A DNA stretch of 64,000 nucleotides from Siphonodentalium dalli (taxonomy: Eukaryota > Mollusca > Scaphopoda > Gadilida > Siphonodentaliidae), in NCBI GenBank assembly GCA_032622095.1, contig CP136061.1, forward strand, positions 25,362,991 to 25,426,990, read 5' to 3'. The stretch's first letter is position 1. Each line of letters opens with the position of its first letter. Below are positions 12,800 through 26,800 of the stretch, one piece after another. A program made the translations under genes and the position numbers. The notes under the pieces were generated by a model that was given only the letters and a program-made list of their open reading frames with translations, had not been told where the DNA came from and ran no database searches.

Positions 12800-14310
12800 A
12801 AGCAACAGATTAGTGGTCTGTGTTCCATGTTCCTACATTGCCCGGATAGTCATGATTTAAATTGAGCATATGTTTCTATTCACTTTTCCACTATAGTATG
12901 ATAGTGGCAACGCGGACTTTCATCAGGGAACAGCGTTAAAATAGATGGGCATAATATATGCCTATTTTAAATGTGAATGGCCTGATTTGTCGAGCCCAGT
13001 AGCACAATGTCCATGGTCGTGCACGATATGTGCCAATTGTATAATATAGCATATTACATGCCACTTAATGATAATTCTGAGACCGGAATTTATAGATTCC
13101 ATCAATTTAGATAGGGTGACTTATGCTTCTAATTTATTAGAGCAATTGTATCAGTCATAGTTTGAACAAGCATAGTATATGCGGAATTTTTTGTATTTGC
13201 ATATTATATGAAACTTTGAATCGCATGACCTGTCGAGGACAGCGCTTTTCAAAGGTGGACACGTTAAGTGTGATGTCTATAAGTTTTGTTACAGGCTTTA
13301 TACACTGAGTGCACCCTGTAATCTCACTAGAACTAGTTTAAACTGGTTCAAACTGTTACATGAATAGATTCACCCATGTGGCGGACATCATGGCATGTGT
13401 AGCTTTAATGATGGAAATTTGACACTCTTACTATGCTGGAGTTCCAGTGGTAATTAATCACTCTGTGATTTGCTTGCAATGGTGTTTACATTGCATAATC
13501 TGCCACAGTGCTCTGGGAATCATTCCAGGTATAGCCTCTGTCTTGTGAGAATATATTACAGAGATTTCGAAACAGTTCCATAGTTTTGTTTTTAGATGTT
13601 TTGACACATCGAGCATTTACATTGTATATATAGTGAATAATTTCAGATACATTTTGTGTATAGTACGCCATTTTTGTTGGCATCTGGTGATATATGTTAA
13701 TTCCATGATAGCTTGATCGAGCATACCACACACCTCTCGTCACAGATATATGGGTTGAGATAATGGTGCATGCTAGTTGGCCCGCATGTGTGTATATTCA
13801 CCAAGACAGAGCATAATATCATATGATAGTAGTAGGCACAATGTGTCTTACAGGTAAGTCGGACATGGTACCCATTGAATTACCCAAATGAATGGATGAA
13901 TTCAATTTGAATATCAGTAGGTCCCCGTGTATTTTCAAAGCACACGCACTGCTATTAGGGGTGTTTGCTATTTAACAGCTGGAGTAGACCAATTTTTCAG
14001 GCCATCATGGAATTAACATATATCACCAGATGCCAACAAATATGGCGTACTATACAATGGTCGGCTATGCAATGTCGCATGACATGCAGTAATTCGTTAT
14101 TAAATGATTTAGTACAAGCACCAGAGATACGATTGTTGCCAAACGTCATTTGTTTAGAAGTAAAGCGAGGGGGTTCAGTGTCCGGGAACACTGGGGGTGA
14201 CATTCGAGCAATCTCCAGATGCTCCAAACTGGGAGTAAATTTATTGGAGTTAAATAATGTGGGACTTCATTTAGTTTGTCATACATGGGTGGTCATTCCG
14301 TCTGTATGAA
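12800..14310. repeat. 49-bp inverted repeat at 13668-13716 and 14003-14051, otherwise featureless
   Basis: The arm CATCTGGTGATATATGTTAA at about 13680 recurs inverted at about 14020. The match spans about 49 bp with one change, and the arms are about 290 bp apart. Outside the arms the similarity ends abruptly. Short open frames here have no recognisable domain. Confidence 0.5.
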
Positions 14311-15820
14311 ATGTACGATAATTGGGCAGGTAAAAAGTTATTTATTGTGGTTGCAATGACACTTTTCATTTTATCGGGTTTCAAGGGACGCTCTGTAGTA
14401 ACCGAAACGATAGCATTAATCAGGTGAATGACGTCAGATCCAACTGTCGGAGGTCAACTCTCAAAAGTTCCGTTTTTCTTTGCATAGAGGGGTGTGATGA
14501 TGATAAATATATATAACAGTCAGATAATTTCCATAAATGAAATTATAATTATAAGTCGATGAGTTCTGCACAAGGATGATGAACCAACTAAATCCGTGCT
14601 GGACGTCACAGAAAACCCATTCAACACAGTAAAGAATCAAATCAACCAATTATGACACTCCAAATTCAAATCAATTAAATAATATTATTACAAATCCTAA
14701 TCATGAAGACAATTATCGCCAGCCGTTGCCACAAAATTTTAATCATATTTATCAGCCTGTTGATGGTGGACTGTAAACTGAAGAAGAAGAAGAAGAAGAA
14801 GTAGTCATATTCTGATTCAGGAGAACTCAAAAAGAAATGTTTTGTAGAAAATTTTACATGTTATGGTTACAAAAACTTCTGAACATCAGTGTTTGACATG
14901 ACTGTAGTCACACAGGGTCAGGTTCCCTCAACCAACCAATCATAGAGTTTAACATAGCCAGCCTTTTCCACATTCCAATCATAGAGTTTACCATACTTAG
15001 CCTTGTCCAAATCCCAATTAGGAGTAATCAAGAGATTATTAATACTCACCACGAACTTCAGAATTGATACAGTCATAATCAACCCCAGCTGTGTGATATC
15101 TGGTTGCGTCATTTCCAAATTTAAGAATCATGGGACCTCACTTGACATGACCAGATCTTTATTATGAGAATAGGCAACTTGAAATTATTTGCTGCAAAAT
15201 ATGTATATCTTTTTTAAAGCAATCATATTTGTTTTGGATTCACTTGAAACTCTGATAATTATTTGAACGTTTAGTCCGAGCACATGTTTACAGTGAATCA
15301 GGAAACAAGAATTTTTGCAGTGAAAATTTCAAGGTTAATCTCTTGTTTTTCTTATACAATTGCCATATGTAATGTTTTTCTGCATTTTTTACAGATGGGT
15401 CAATTTTGTGCAAATAATTGTAAATTTAAACGAACACAAACTGTTTTTCTGTTTGATACCAATTGAGTTCCCCTGACACTTAATCGCTCACGTCAAAATC
15501 ATCATAATTAAATTATGCTATGTGGTGTAATGTATGGATATCCGATATCGCAACAAAACATTGTCGAGGGGAACTTCCCAACCACGATTTACTTTTATTT
15601 CTGAACATTTCTCAACAACAGGAGGCCCTTTAAGTGCACACAGAGTCAGAATTCAGTTAAGAAGAAAGTATAGTATATTTTCAATAACTGTCACAGGTAA
15701 AGTGTTATATCAAATGCATGTATAGTTGTTTTAAGCCACTCCTGTGAAATTTGTGCCAATTTTTACTTTATTTAAAGATTTGCCTAACTTGTTCCCTGAC
15801 TCCATATTAGATTGGTTTGG
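14310..15820. other. no gene seen; short GAA microsatellite
   Basis: A run of about seven GAA units lies at 14781-14803, and a short direct repeat (CCAATCATAGAGTTTA) sits near 14936 and 14976. Nothing else is supported. Confidence 0.4.
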
Positions 15821-15827
15821 TTAAGCC

Positions 15828-16042
15828 TCAACCCTTCCACGACGGGGGCTGCACTGGCGCAGCATTAAACATACTGTGTCATTCTTATATATGCGAGTCT
15901 CCGATAGGTAGTCACGCATATATAAGAAAATGCACGGACCAGAGTCCTATGGGAGCATATTACAGAATCATGTATAAGAGAATTCATTGGCATATGGTTT
16001 TCGAAAATTTCAGGAATCTCCAGTCATGGAAAGGTTATGGGT
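15828..16042. mobile_element. double-hairpin MITE, older subfamily (CCCTTCCA ends)
   Basis: The left end reads ACCCTTCCACGACGG and the right end, reversed, reads CCTTTCCATGACTGGAG. Between them lie two hairpin modules (TTATATATGCGAGTC near 15889 and a worn second one near 15960). It shares layout and ends with 58660-58894. Flanking TTAA is not intact on both sides. Confidence 0.6.
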
Positions 16043-16459
16043 TTTTTCTGCGTCAGGACGCTTGCAGAATTGGCAAACGACTGAGCTCGGCCGTTAGTTG
16101 CGCGCACAATGTACATGTATGTTGCATTCTTGTAAATCGGTGTTGCGCTAACAAAGTATTAGTTTATATGGTGTTATTATAGCTGACCGAGCGCTACATG
16201 TATATAAGTGAATACACTAAATATCACTTGTGATCGTGCGTTGGTTCTAAGTCAACCTTTTCTCTACTAAATACTCATTGAGATAAGTTCCCTCAGGAAA
16301 CATTCAGACCATATATAGTTACAATGCATATGAGTCCATAATGTACGTGCATGCTCCATCGCCGTATAACGGCGAATAACAGATCAGTTTAATGGTGGTG
16401 GTAATGCTATTAGTTGATCGAGTGCTACATGTTCCCCTGTGAACTGTTCAGATAATGAG

Positions 16460-16673
16460 TTAACCCTTTACCCAACAGAACGGCCCTGTGCCAATGCATT
16501 CTCTTATATATGCGAGTCGACCATAGGTCGCCTCGCATATATAAGAGAATGCATTGGCTTAACACATATTAAAAATGATAAAATTGTTAAAAAATGTAAG
16601 AAAAAATTATAAAATTGTTAAAGAATGTAAGAACAAATGGCCAATGCATTCTCTTATATATGCGAGGCGACCA
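16460..16673. mobile_element. double-hairpin MITE, truncated copy
   Basis: It starts with TTAACCCTTTACCCAACA, carries a complete first hairpin (16494-16562) and the AT-rich spacer, and breaks off inside the loop of the second hairpin at about 16673. It lies just downstream of the esterase gene. Confidence 0.85.
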
Positions 16674-16801
16674 TCTTCATAATTATTTGTAAGACACGCG
16701 TGTAATATCAGCCCGTGCGATGACGTCGCGCCATTATTTAAATGACTTGCGATTGCTGAAGTTTATGATTGTTGTTTTCGATGAATACGCGTTGCTTCGC
16801 G

Positions 16802-16807
16802 TTTATT
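16802..16807 (-). terminator. candidate polyadenylation signal of the esterase gene
   Basis: AATAAA on the minus strand, about 245 bp beyond the stop codon at 17051. No transcript evidence. Confidence 0.4.
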
Positions 16808-17050
16808 TGATCATGTGATAAAAGGTATCTCAAACACGTTCTATTTTATACGTAATTTATCAACCTCGTGCACTAAAGGTAAACCTGGGCTCAAATCGAA
16901 TTTAGTGAACTCGTTGATAAATTCCGTATAACATAGAAACTCATGTGAGATCCTGTATATATTATGTATTCGTCGTGGTTAGACCAGCGTAGTGACGGGA
17001 CTGAACTCTTGTCTTGTAGTTCACATTGCGCATGTCCATGGCAGTGGGCT

Positions 17051-17814
17051 TCATTTGGTCTTCCTCGAGTGCTCCGTCACATTTTGAGATTTTATATTGA
17101 TGTCAGTTTTAACAATTCTGGGGCTTTCGTCGAGATAATCCTTAGCCGGTTGAGGATTCGTTATATTGCCGATAAAATATCTTATCATCTCCATTGGAGC
17201 TTCTGTTATATTGAATCCCAGGAGGCTGGTGGTCATAAATCCATGAAACCCGTCCTTCACTTCGTGAATTTGAACTTTGACCCCTGCATTGTCCAACCGC
17301 TGCGCGTACATTATACCATCATCTCGAACTGGGTCATATTCAGCTGTTATTATCAACGTCGGTGGAGCTGCTGATAGGTTTTTGGCCATTAAAGGTGCGT
17401 AACTCTCGTCTGTCAGAACCTTTGAGTATTTCTTGGAGAATTCCGTTTCGTTACCGCTGCCATAGTGATTCTGTTTTAACTCCAAACGGTATTTTGTTGG
17501 AAGCAAATCCTGGCTAACATACCGTGCGAATTCGGAGTTTTTCAGCTCGGTTGATATATGGTTGTTGGTAATAAGATCATACATATTGTCGATTAATGAC
17601 ATGTTGTAATACATTAGCCAGTATTTCGCCACTGCCCTCGTCGTAAGGAATGGCGTTTGAAATCCAGTGTTGTTGACTTTTGACGCCGTTTTGAAGTCAA
17701 ATGCTTGAAGTAGTGGATACATGAGTACTTGGTGACTAATGCGAGGATAACCTTCCCAGTCCTTAGCGAAATAGTTTGCTACAGCTGCCGCAAGGGTCCC
17801 ACCAGTGCTGTCGC
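17051..17814 (-). CDS. AADAC-like: esterase exon 7 (nucleophile, acid, histidine)
   Basis: 764 nt to the TGA at 17051-17053, acceptor TGTTTAG at 17815. The Gly of GDSTGG is split across the junction. This terminal exon holds Ser212, Asp370 and His400 and several sequons (NMS, NET, NLS, two NIT, NVT). GDSTGG replaces the commoner GDSAGG, a conservative change. The C-terminus is polar (EHSRKTK). Confidence 0.95.
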
Positions 17815-20800
17815 CTAAACAAAAAATATTTGAATTAATCGTTTATGATAACAGCCATTCCAAGCACATTTCATTATTTCACCCACAATCACATTTGAAG
17901 GATAAATCGTGATCGAAATTCGGATATATCAGAGTAATAAGATGTATTAGGGTGGATACACACATGCATGTAATTTATGTATGTAAAATACATGCATTTT
18001 ACATGGCTACACCAATAGTTGACAACATTAATCATCTGCGCGCGAGCGGTTCATTGTTAACAGGCCAGACAAGTGAGTAGTGATCAGCGAAGTCAAACTG
18101 TCTGCTGTCAGGACATTTAAGGCCAGTCCAAAACATGTCTTCTCTTACGGATGCGGAAATTAGTCTGCATATGCAGGCTTGATATAGAACATTTGTACGT
18201 CGCTTGGCATCGAGTAATGGTTTTAATATTGGTTGACCGAATGTAAATATAGGCATTATTACCTAGTCGGTGCCCAACGTTTCATAGTGTATGTAACTCA
18301 TCAACATGTCTTTTCTCACGGATGCGGAAATTAGTCTGGCATATGCAAGCTTGATATAGAACATTTTCGACCATGATGCTTGTTTGGCGTGGAGTCTCGA
18401 AAGATTCAAATCGCCAAGGGACTTAGTTGAATGTAACGGTCGGAATAATCTAGGCAAGAAGCTACGATATAATATGTTTTACTTAAATAGCTCAGAGTTA
18501 GCCACCCCCGCATGTTAGCTTTCGGGATCATATAGCCCCAAGTCGGGGATCATATATAGGCCCTGCGTCGGGGAAATCCTGAACCACCACTGCTATAAAT
18601 ATCAAGAGAGGACTGGTAATTATTTAAATAGAACGTTATCCCACGAACAATTATTTTAAGTGGCCTGGCGACTCGGTCAAAGACAGCGGCTTCTCTGCAT
18701 TCCGACTTAATGGGAACTCGAACTCAGTGCGGTCAACACGTCGACAATGATTGGGTTGTCAGTGGACACATATTAAATTGTCTGTATGATACATGTAAAA
18801 TGCCAAATACACGATAATTACAGAGATTACATGCATGTATGTATCCACCCTTAGTCCGTGCTGGCATATCTTCGGACCAAGTGTGTATTCACTATCTTTG
18901 TTTTAGCTTCAATCTATATTATTTAATCGACAATATGACACAGGTATAATATTTCTGCATTACTTTTCCCATGGACGGCCATTTGTTATTTAGCATCTGT
19001 TAATTTTCTTTTGACATATTTGGAGTTTGCAACAACTTCTATTAAACTGGAATTGATTTATTGAATGTTGTTTACATATATTAGTTTTTATTTGACGTAT
19101 TTGAATTTTGAAACGACTTCTATTAATTTGGAATTGACTTATTGATTACTATTTATGATTGTAATTAAGAAATGAATGTAGTCGGTGGGTGTTATTGTGG
19201 GATACGGCGCTGTGCTCGCTGGGGCAGGTTGTGTGAACTGCGAAGTGACTCTCACTAAATGTGCCACCAACAACCACAGCGCCGTATCCCCCCAATAACA
19301 CACACCCACTACATTCATTAACGACCACAGCGCCGTACCCCCCCCCCCAATAACACACAGATACACCCACTACATTCATTTCCTATATTTCTATATCTTT
19401 TTGATGATTTATTCCAATAAAAAAGCGGAGTGTATTCTTAGTAATTTTCACAAAATCTGCGATAATTTGAGTCTAGCCCACGCAGCACATTACGTTAGCC
19501 CAATATAAGTTTTCCAAGCACTTAGCAACGATAACGTGATCGATATAAATAACTGGTTTCAGATGCAATTTGGTTGAACTTAAGCGTTCGTGTTACGGTC
19601 TGTGTCTTATTGGGGCTCTGTGTGTTATTGTGATATGAAACAGTTGGAAGTTGACCAACCACTGACCACGATTTAGTGTAACACGGACCGGCTATGTAAA
19701 TATTTGGACACATTAACACGTGATAACACCCATTATGTTATTATGCTATGATGTTATGCTATGATATTATGCTATGATATTATGCTCATATTATGCTATG
19801 ATATTATGATATTGTATTGTATTTATTTCAGGCAAGATATGCCCATATATAGTCATACATACATACAACATATAATTACAAATTAAATATAAAGAAGTTG
19901 ATTCCAATGATTGAATAGATTTGACCGATAGATCAGATCTGAGTTACAAATAGCATTCAAAATACTGTTTAAAGATTTATAAATTATCACACGAAATCCA
20001 TACACACCCTTTCGAATCAGCACTGTCAGAGAACACATTATGTCACCTACAAACATACCACTCGCACTACATGATCTCTCATAACCCATAAATTTTCTAT
20101 ATGCATTATTATAACAAACTGTAAGTTTTCTATAACAACGTTTGGTATAGTTAATCCAAAGATGAGCACAATATAATGGAGATACGAACATTTTAAATAA
20201 ATACATTTTCACATTAGGCGAACATTTGTAAAACTTTCTAATAAGCATATATATTTGAGCGTGAGCATATAGACCGATATTGGCGCATAATATCATTATC
20301 ATCGGAAAATTCGTTGTTGAGTATATGTCCGAGATACTTATAGGAGGACACGAACTTGAGTTCATTGCCCATTAAGTATAGTTTTGGAAATGACCGAATA
20401 TGAAGGGATTTAGGGATAAAAGTCATCCCCACAGTTTTTATAATATTATAAGTTAAATAAATCTTCTTAGCCTCGTGTTCACATATTCTCAACAAACGAC
20501 GTAGTCCCTCCAAAGATGGTGCAATAATACACATATAATCAGCATAACATAAATGATTGATTTTTGCACTGCCAACAATGCACCCAACGGCACATGTATT
20601 CAGTCTTTCGCTAATCTCGTTGATATACACATTAAATAAATAAGGGCTTAATATTTCGCCCTGTCTAACACCAGTCGCGGGCCGGAAGCATGTCTGTCCC
20701 CAGCGAACATGATACATCTGATTTAGAAACCAGTTCTTAAGGATCCGAATAATAGCTGATGGCACTGATCGTTGCTTTAGATGTCGTAGTAGCATTTCAT

Positions 20801-23800
20801 GGTTGACACGATCGAACGCTTTACTTGCGTCCAAGAAGCACACGAAAACAGGAGTATCCTTAGAATTATAATGTCGTATCGCTTCTTTTAATGCAAATAT
20901 GCAGCCGTCCGTTGAATGATCTTTTTTAAAACCAAACTGGTTGTATGTGGTATATAATTGTTCAGAGCATTTATTGAATAACACCATTTCCAATACTTTT
21001 GAAATAACACAGGATAACGCCACTGGACGGTAGTTGTCTTTGTCGGCAATATTCCCAGCTTTATTTTTCAAGATGGGCACAAGGGTCACTTTCAACAAAT
21101 TTGGGGGAAGGTGTCCATGTTTGATTATAGCATTGAAGATTATGATAAGGCACGTGAAAATATGGCTGTCGCAGAATTTTAAGTGCTCAGCCGTTATATG
21201 ATATTATGCTATGATATTATGCTATGATATTATGCTATGATATTGATGGGTCCTGCTAATATAACAGCACCATGATTATGGAGGGCTTTGTTGTGTATTA
21301 ACGGCCCAACAAAAATGATTAAAACAGTCCGACAGCATCTTAATAGGATGAGGGCTGTTAATAATGTAATACACCACAATGCCCGACAACTTTATGATAT
21401 TACTATTATTACCACTTCCCATGTTGGAATATGAGGGATATCTTAAACAATAACTGGATCACTAAACTACACTACTACTAAAGTTCCACTGAGAATGTTT
21501 TGATTATAGTTTATCATCGAAGGTAGACCCTTTACTTAATGATTTCAATAAAACACAAATACCTCGATTTAAACGACAGCGACAGATCACAATCGAAAGG
21601 ATAGGATAGGATATTTTATTTAAATATACACATATTAATGCATAATACATTTGACAAATATTATGTTGTATATTCGAGGGGTGGCATAGTCAGGCTAGAC
21701 TGTCTTACTGCCACCCCCTTAAAAATGAAAAGATGTTATGATAGGCGGTCATGATTTCTTGTAGAATGCACGGCTATATAATTATGTATCACACAATGGT
21801 TGTATTATATACATGGAGGGTATACGTCTAGATAAATTGTTTTTTGGTTAATCGATGGTTTGTCTCTTTCTTGTCAGTGGGTTGTTCCTTGAAAGTCGAG
21901 TAGGAATGTACTGAGTGAGGTTGAGGATTGCGATATGGGGGAAGTCACTTATTGAGGAGCTACCACACAATCGGGACATCTTTGATTGTTGCATTTAATT
22001 GTTGCAGCATATTTTTAAATGCAATTGGCATGTAAACGTCGTTTAAATGTGTGTCTGGATTGGTATGATGTAAATTCGTTATCTAAGTTGTTCCATATAG
22101 TTGGAAAGGAATGAAATGGTAGTTGTTGAGACCAATATGTTCTTGGTTTTGTTTTAAATAGTGGGTGCTTTTGCCGGGTGGCTGGTCCGGTTTTCCGTTT
22201 GGAAAACATGTCGGTAAATGATTCTATTAAACGCATATGATACCAATCATGCATGAAAACAGCCGCTTGTACTTTGTGGATGTCGTAGATTTTGAGTATA
22301 TTTTCTTTTTTAAAGAGAGGTTCTGTGTGGCTTCTATATTTCTTATTACATATAACTCGTATTGCGCGTTTTTGAAGCATGAACATTTTTTTGACCGCAG
22401 GGACGTGTCCCCATATTTGAACACCGTAGACTAAATGGCTTTGTATTAGAGCATAATATAATGTTTTAAGTGCGCTACCAGGAAAGAAGTGTTTAACTTT
22501 ATTGATGTGGTATATGGCATTCACCATTTTTGAACAAACAGAGGACACGTGTTTTTTGAAAGTCAGATTTTCATCTATATGGATTCCTAGGAATTTTGTG
22601 GAGGATTCGTGCTCAAGATTTCCTATCTTGTTTAGTTCCGTATTATTTAAGTAAACCTTTATAAAGTTCCATTTGTCATCATTGTTCTCTGGGTGTATCA
22701 GTATATAGTTGCTTTTTTTAGTATTGATCACTAACTTATTGCTACAGCACCAAGAAAATATGTTGCGTAACTCATTATTCACATAACTTTCTACAAGGAT
22801 GCCATTTTTTTCCACCAGTTACTAGAGTCGTATCGTCCGCGTACGATAAGATATCCATTGTTGTCGAATTTGACATATCGTTAACGTAAATTAAGAAAAT
22901 TATCGGTCCCAGAATTTATCCCTGGGGCACTCCACACGTCACTTCCGTCAATTTAGATTTGATACCATTGAGTTCAATACAATACAATACAATACAATTC
23001 TCACAAATGAACATGAGTGATGGACTAAAGATTTCTCAGAGTCGAACATTTTGGTCTTCAGTGGATCGGAAATCCCAAATGTTCGACACACCCTAATAAA
23101 TACTATCTAGCTACCCGATATATATTATATTGAAATTGACATTGTCGAATATCCAGCCGCATAATTTTACCTTTACATATTTTATTGATATACAAGAATA
23201 TACAAAAGGGATCGGGCACAATTTATTTCAACTTATATAGCCCATCCACCAACTGAACGAGTTTACAATACATTGTTCAAAGCAACAAGATGGCGACAAC
23301 AGAAACGTAATATGTACATGGTGAACAACTGAGGTTGCATGTTGTTAAATAGGATCTTCCAGCTTATGTCTATTTTGACAAGGCGAATGGGCTGAGCTTC
23401 TATATATGGGGCACTTTAAGGAATTTATGAGTATTATAGTTTAGGGCTATATGATTCGATATTATATAATATGGAGACACATATCTTTTGCACTCTGGGG
23501 TAACTAGAACCCAACTTAAGGGGGAGGAGAAGTGACCAATTTTGAGTAGGAATTTCCATGGAAATCTCCGGGGAAAATGTTAAATTATGTATAAAGTAGT
23601 TGCCCATGAACCAAGCAAGTATATCATTGAACAGTCATTTAACTGGTGCGTGGATATTGTTTCTGAAATTACACCACTTGACCTACTAAAAATTTATATA
23701 TAATTCAAACTAGAGGTGTGACTGTCCCAATGTGACTAAGGATATCCCCCTGTTTTTAAAATACTAAGATGTTTCACATGTCAGTAAACATTTAGTTAAA

Positions 23801-26800
23801 ATAATAAAATAACAGTTCCCATTGCAGGTGCACAACCCTAACCCTAATCTTAAACCTATTGACCGAAAAATGTAGGAATAAAAGCTTGGACAAAATTATG
23901 CATGTTGCGAAAATGTTCTAAGTCGAAAAAGGGGAATAACTCCACCAAAAAATGTCGGACAGACGTCATGATCGCAGGTGCACAAGTTCCCATTGTATTA
24001 AATATATGTGCCACGTTTTTAAAAAATTGACCTAAAAATGTAGGAATAAAAGCTCGGACAAAAGTATACATGTTGCGAAAATTTTCTAAGTCGAAAAAGG
24101 GGGGATAACTCCACAAAAAAAGTACGATAATCGCAGGTGCACAGGTTCCCATGGTGGTTGATGTCTGTGCCAAGTTTCATGGAAATTTATCAAAAAACGA
24201 CTGAGAAAAAGTCCGGACAAAGTGTTTGGTCTATTGAAATAGTATGGTTTGATGTATCTTATTCTCAAACCCTTTAACTTCTGTAAATTTTGCTACGCAG
24301 ATTTGCATAGCAATCCCAATTCAGAATGTGTCACTTGACACCCCTGTAACAACAGCTACTCACCAGCGACACCAATCATTTCTCGCTTGACGTCGTATTC
24401 ATCAGCTCTTCTCATCAGATGCTTGGTTGCTCTAAGACAGTCTCTTAATGGAATAGGATATGGATTCTCAGGTGCTCGGCTGAAACTGTATAAAGTGGAA
24501 ATATAGATCATGTCATGGTACTATGGCTAACGCCCGCTGATATCATATTCCACCAGTACAAAACCTGAGAACCTTTTGAAGTTTTGACAGGGAATCTTAT
24601 AAAGTCGAAAAAAATAACGCGGGGAATATATTGATTAGTTATTACCTGCTCCTTAAAGAGGTACTGTACACTAAATCCGGACATTCATGGGACCATATCC
24701 TTTTATAATCAACATAATATATACAGCAATTGAATGAATTTGAACCATGGATTAGTGCAAAATACACTAGTGACGTCTGTTTGTGACGTATGTGTGTTAT
24801 TGTGGTATAAAACGGGTGACCCAATTGGCTGTTGATAAATCACCGAACAGGATTTAGTGTAACGTAGACGGGATATGCACATATGTGACCCGCCATATCA
24901 ATTCCAGTCGGAAGTCGGGATTTTTTTTACCCTGTGCCAATGCATTCTCTTATATATGCGAGTCGACCATAGGTCGCCTCGCATATATAAGAGAATGCAT
25001 TGGCCTAACAATTTTTTATCATTTTTTTTAAATAAATGTTTCTTACAATTTTTAGGACATAAAATAAAAAACATCCATTACCCTGCAGGGAGCCCCACGC
25101 ATATATAGAAGCATATAGAAGAGTGTCGTCTGCTCATGTTTGTCTGGGGCTCTGTATGGGTGATATTATAAAATTGTTAAAGAATACAAGAATTTTTATT
25201 TTAAATTGTAAAACATTGTTAGGCCAATGCATTCTCTTATATATGCGAGGCGACATATGGTCGACTCGCATATATAAGAGAATGCATTGGCACAGGATAA
25301 AAAAATTCCTGACTTACGACTGGATTTGATATGGCGGGTCACATATGTCTTTTTTAAACTAGGAAGCGTCGTTTTGAAAAAAAATAGTGATCCAAAGCGA
25401 CGGTAGTTTCTCGAAGATAACAAGCGAGTGCTTCGACTAGGTGATGGCATGTAGGCAATCTCTGCTTTCGAATCATGCAATTTAAAGGGGTACTGTACGT
25501 CATTTTCAATAAATTCACGGTGATAACAGGGTCTAATATCGATACTATATAGAAAACTAAGTAATTTGAGTTGAAGATGTATTCTGTAAACGTTCAGGTT
25601 AATAGGTTTTCTTAAAATCAATGTTAATAATTTGATATAAATTTAATTTATGGCTGCAGTCATAAATTAAATTACGAATTTCCGTGTACAAGACGTAATC
25701 CAAAATAATTCACGGATAGTGGATTAGGGAACGCGTGGCACACATGATCGTGTACACAATTATGTTAATACGGGGTGTAAACTCAAGCCACTCACTGACC
25801 AGTGATTATACAATGATTTAAATGAGTATATGGGACTAGTATGCATGCATATAATATAACATTTATTTGATACATTTGCTTGAAAATTGTCCAAAAATGA
25901 CTCGACAACGACAACTTGTATTTTCGCATTCCGGCTAATCTTCCACCCGTAACATTACTTCGTACTTAACAGACTTTCAAATAATTAAAATCTGGTTACC
26001 TTATTCTACGACTCAGAGACTATAGGAAGGGGAGTATCACTTTAAAGACATTTATTATGTACTTGTTCGGGTGCGTGAAACTGATAAGTTAGTATTCAGG
26101 CGCTATGACAACTGAAGGAATATAACATTATACTAACATCGCCGAATTGTTTAAGCAAATCGACCGTACCACTCCATAGAAAACATCGTCAGAACTACGC
26201 TCAATTGTAAATATTTACTACTCGATTCAGGACGCAACTATCGGCGATAAACTAACGGAAATGATTTCGCTATAGAGAGTCACTGCATTTAATTCATACA
26301 TAAGAATGACGGTGTGTGTTGTCAATTTGGATATATTATTTGTAAACAATACTACATTTTTACTTTGAACAAAATTATTCTCCATTTCTATTTGATCACC
26401 ATACCGGAGTGTTTCACATCACTTTAGTGACGATATTGTTTTCCTCTATAGCTTAAAGACATATTATGAACTTGTTCGGGTATGTGAAACTGATAAGTTA
26501 GCATTCAGGTGCTATGTCAACTGGAGGAATGTAACATTTTAGTGACATCGCCGAAAATCTCAAGCAAATCGACCGTACCACTCCATAGAAATCATCGTCT
26601 GAACTATCCTCAATTGTAAATATTTACTTCTAGATTCGGGACGCAACTATCTGCGATAAACTAACGAAAAGAATTTCACCTTCGAGATGTGCAATTAATG
26701 AATATATAAGCATGAAGATGTGTGTTACCAATTTGGACATAATATTTGTAAATATAACTACTTTGAGCAAGATTATTCTCCATTTCTATTTGGTCACCCT

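Noticed and set aside
16964-17374. Plus-strand 136-codon ORF
   Set aside because: Antisense shadow of esterase exon 7.
24479-24480. Downstream AG as exon 6 acceptor
   Set aside because: It would drop two residues and give VDRAPE, shorter than the family spacing. The AG at 24486 gives a seven-residue match in length.
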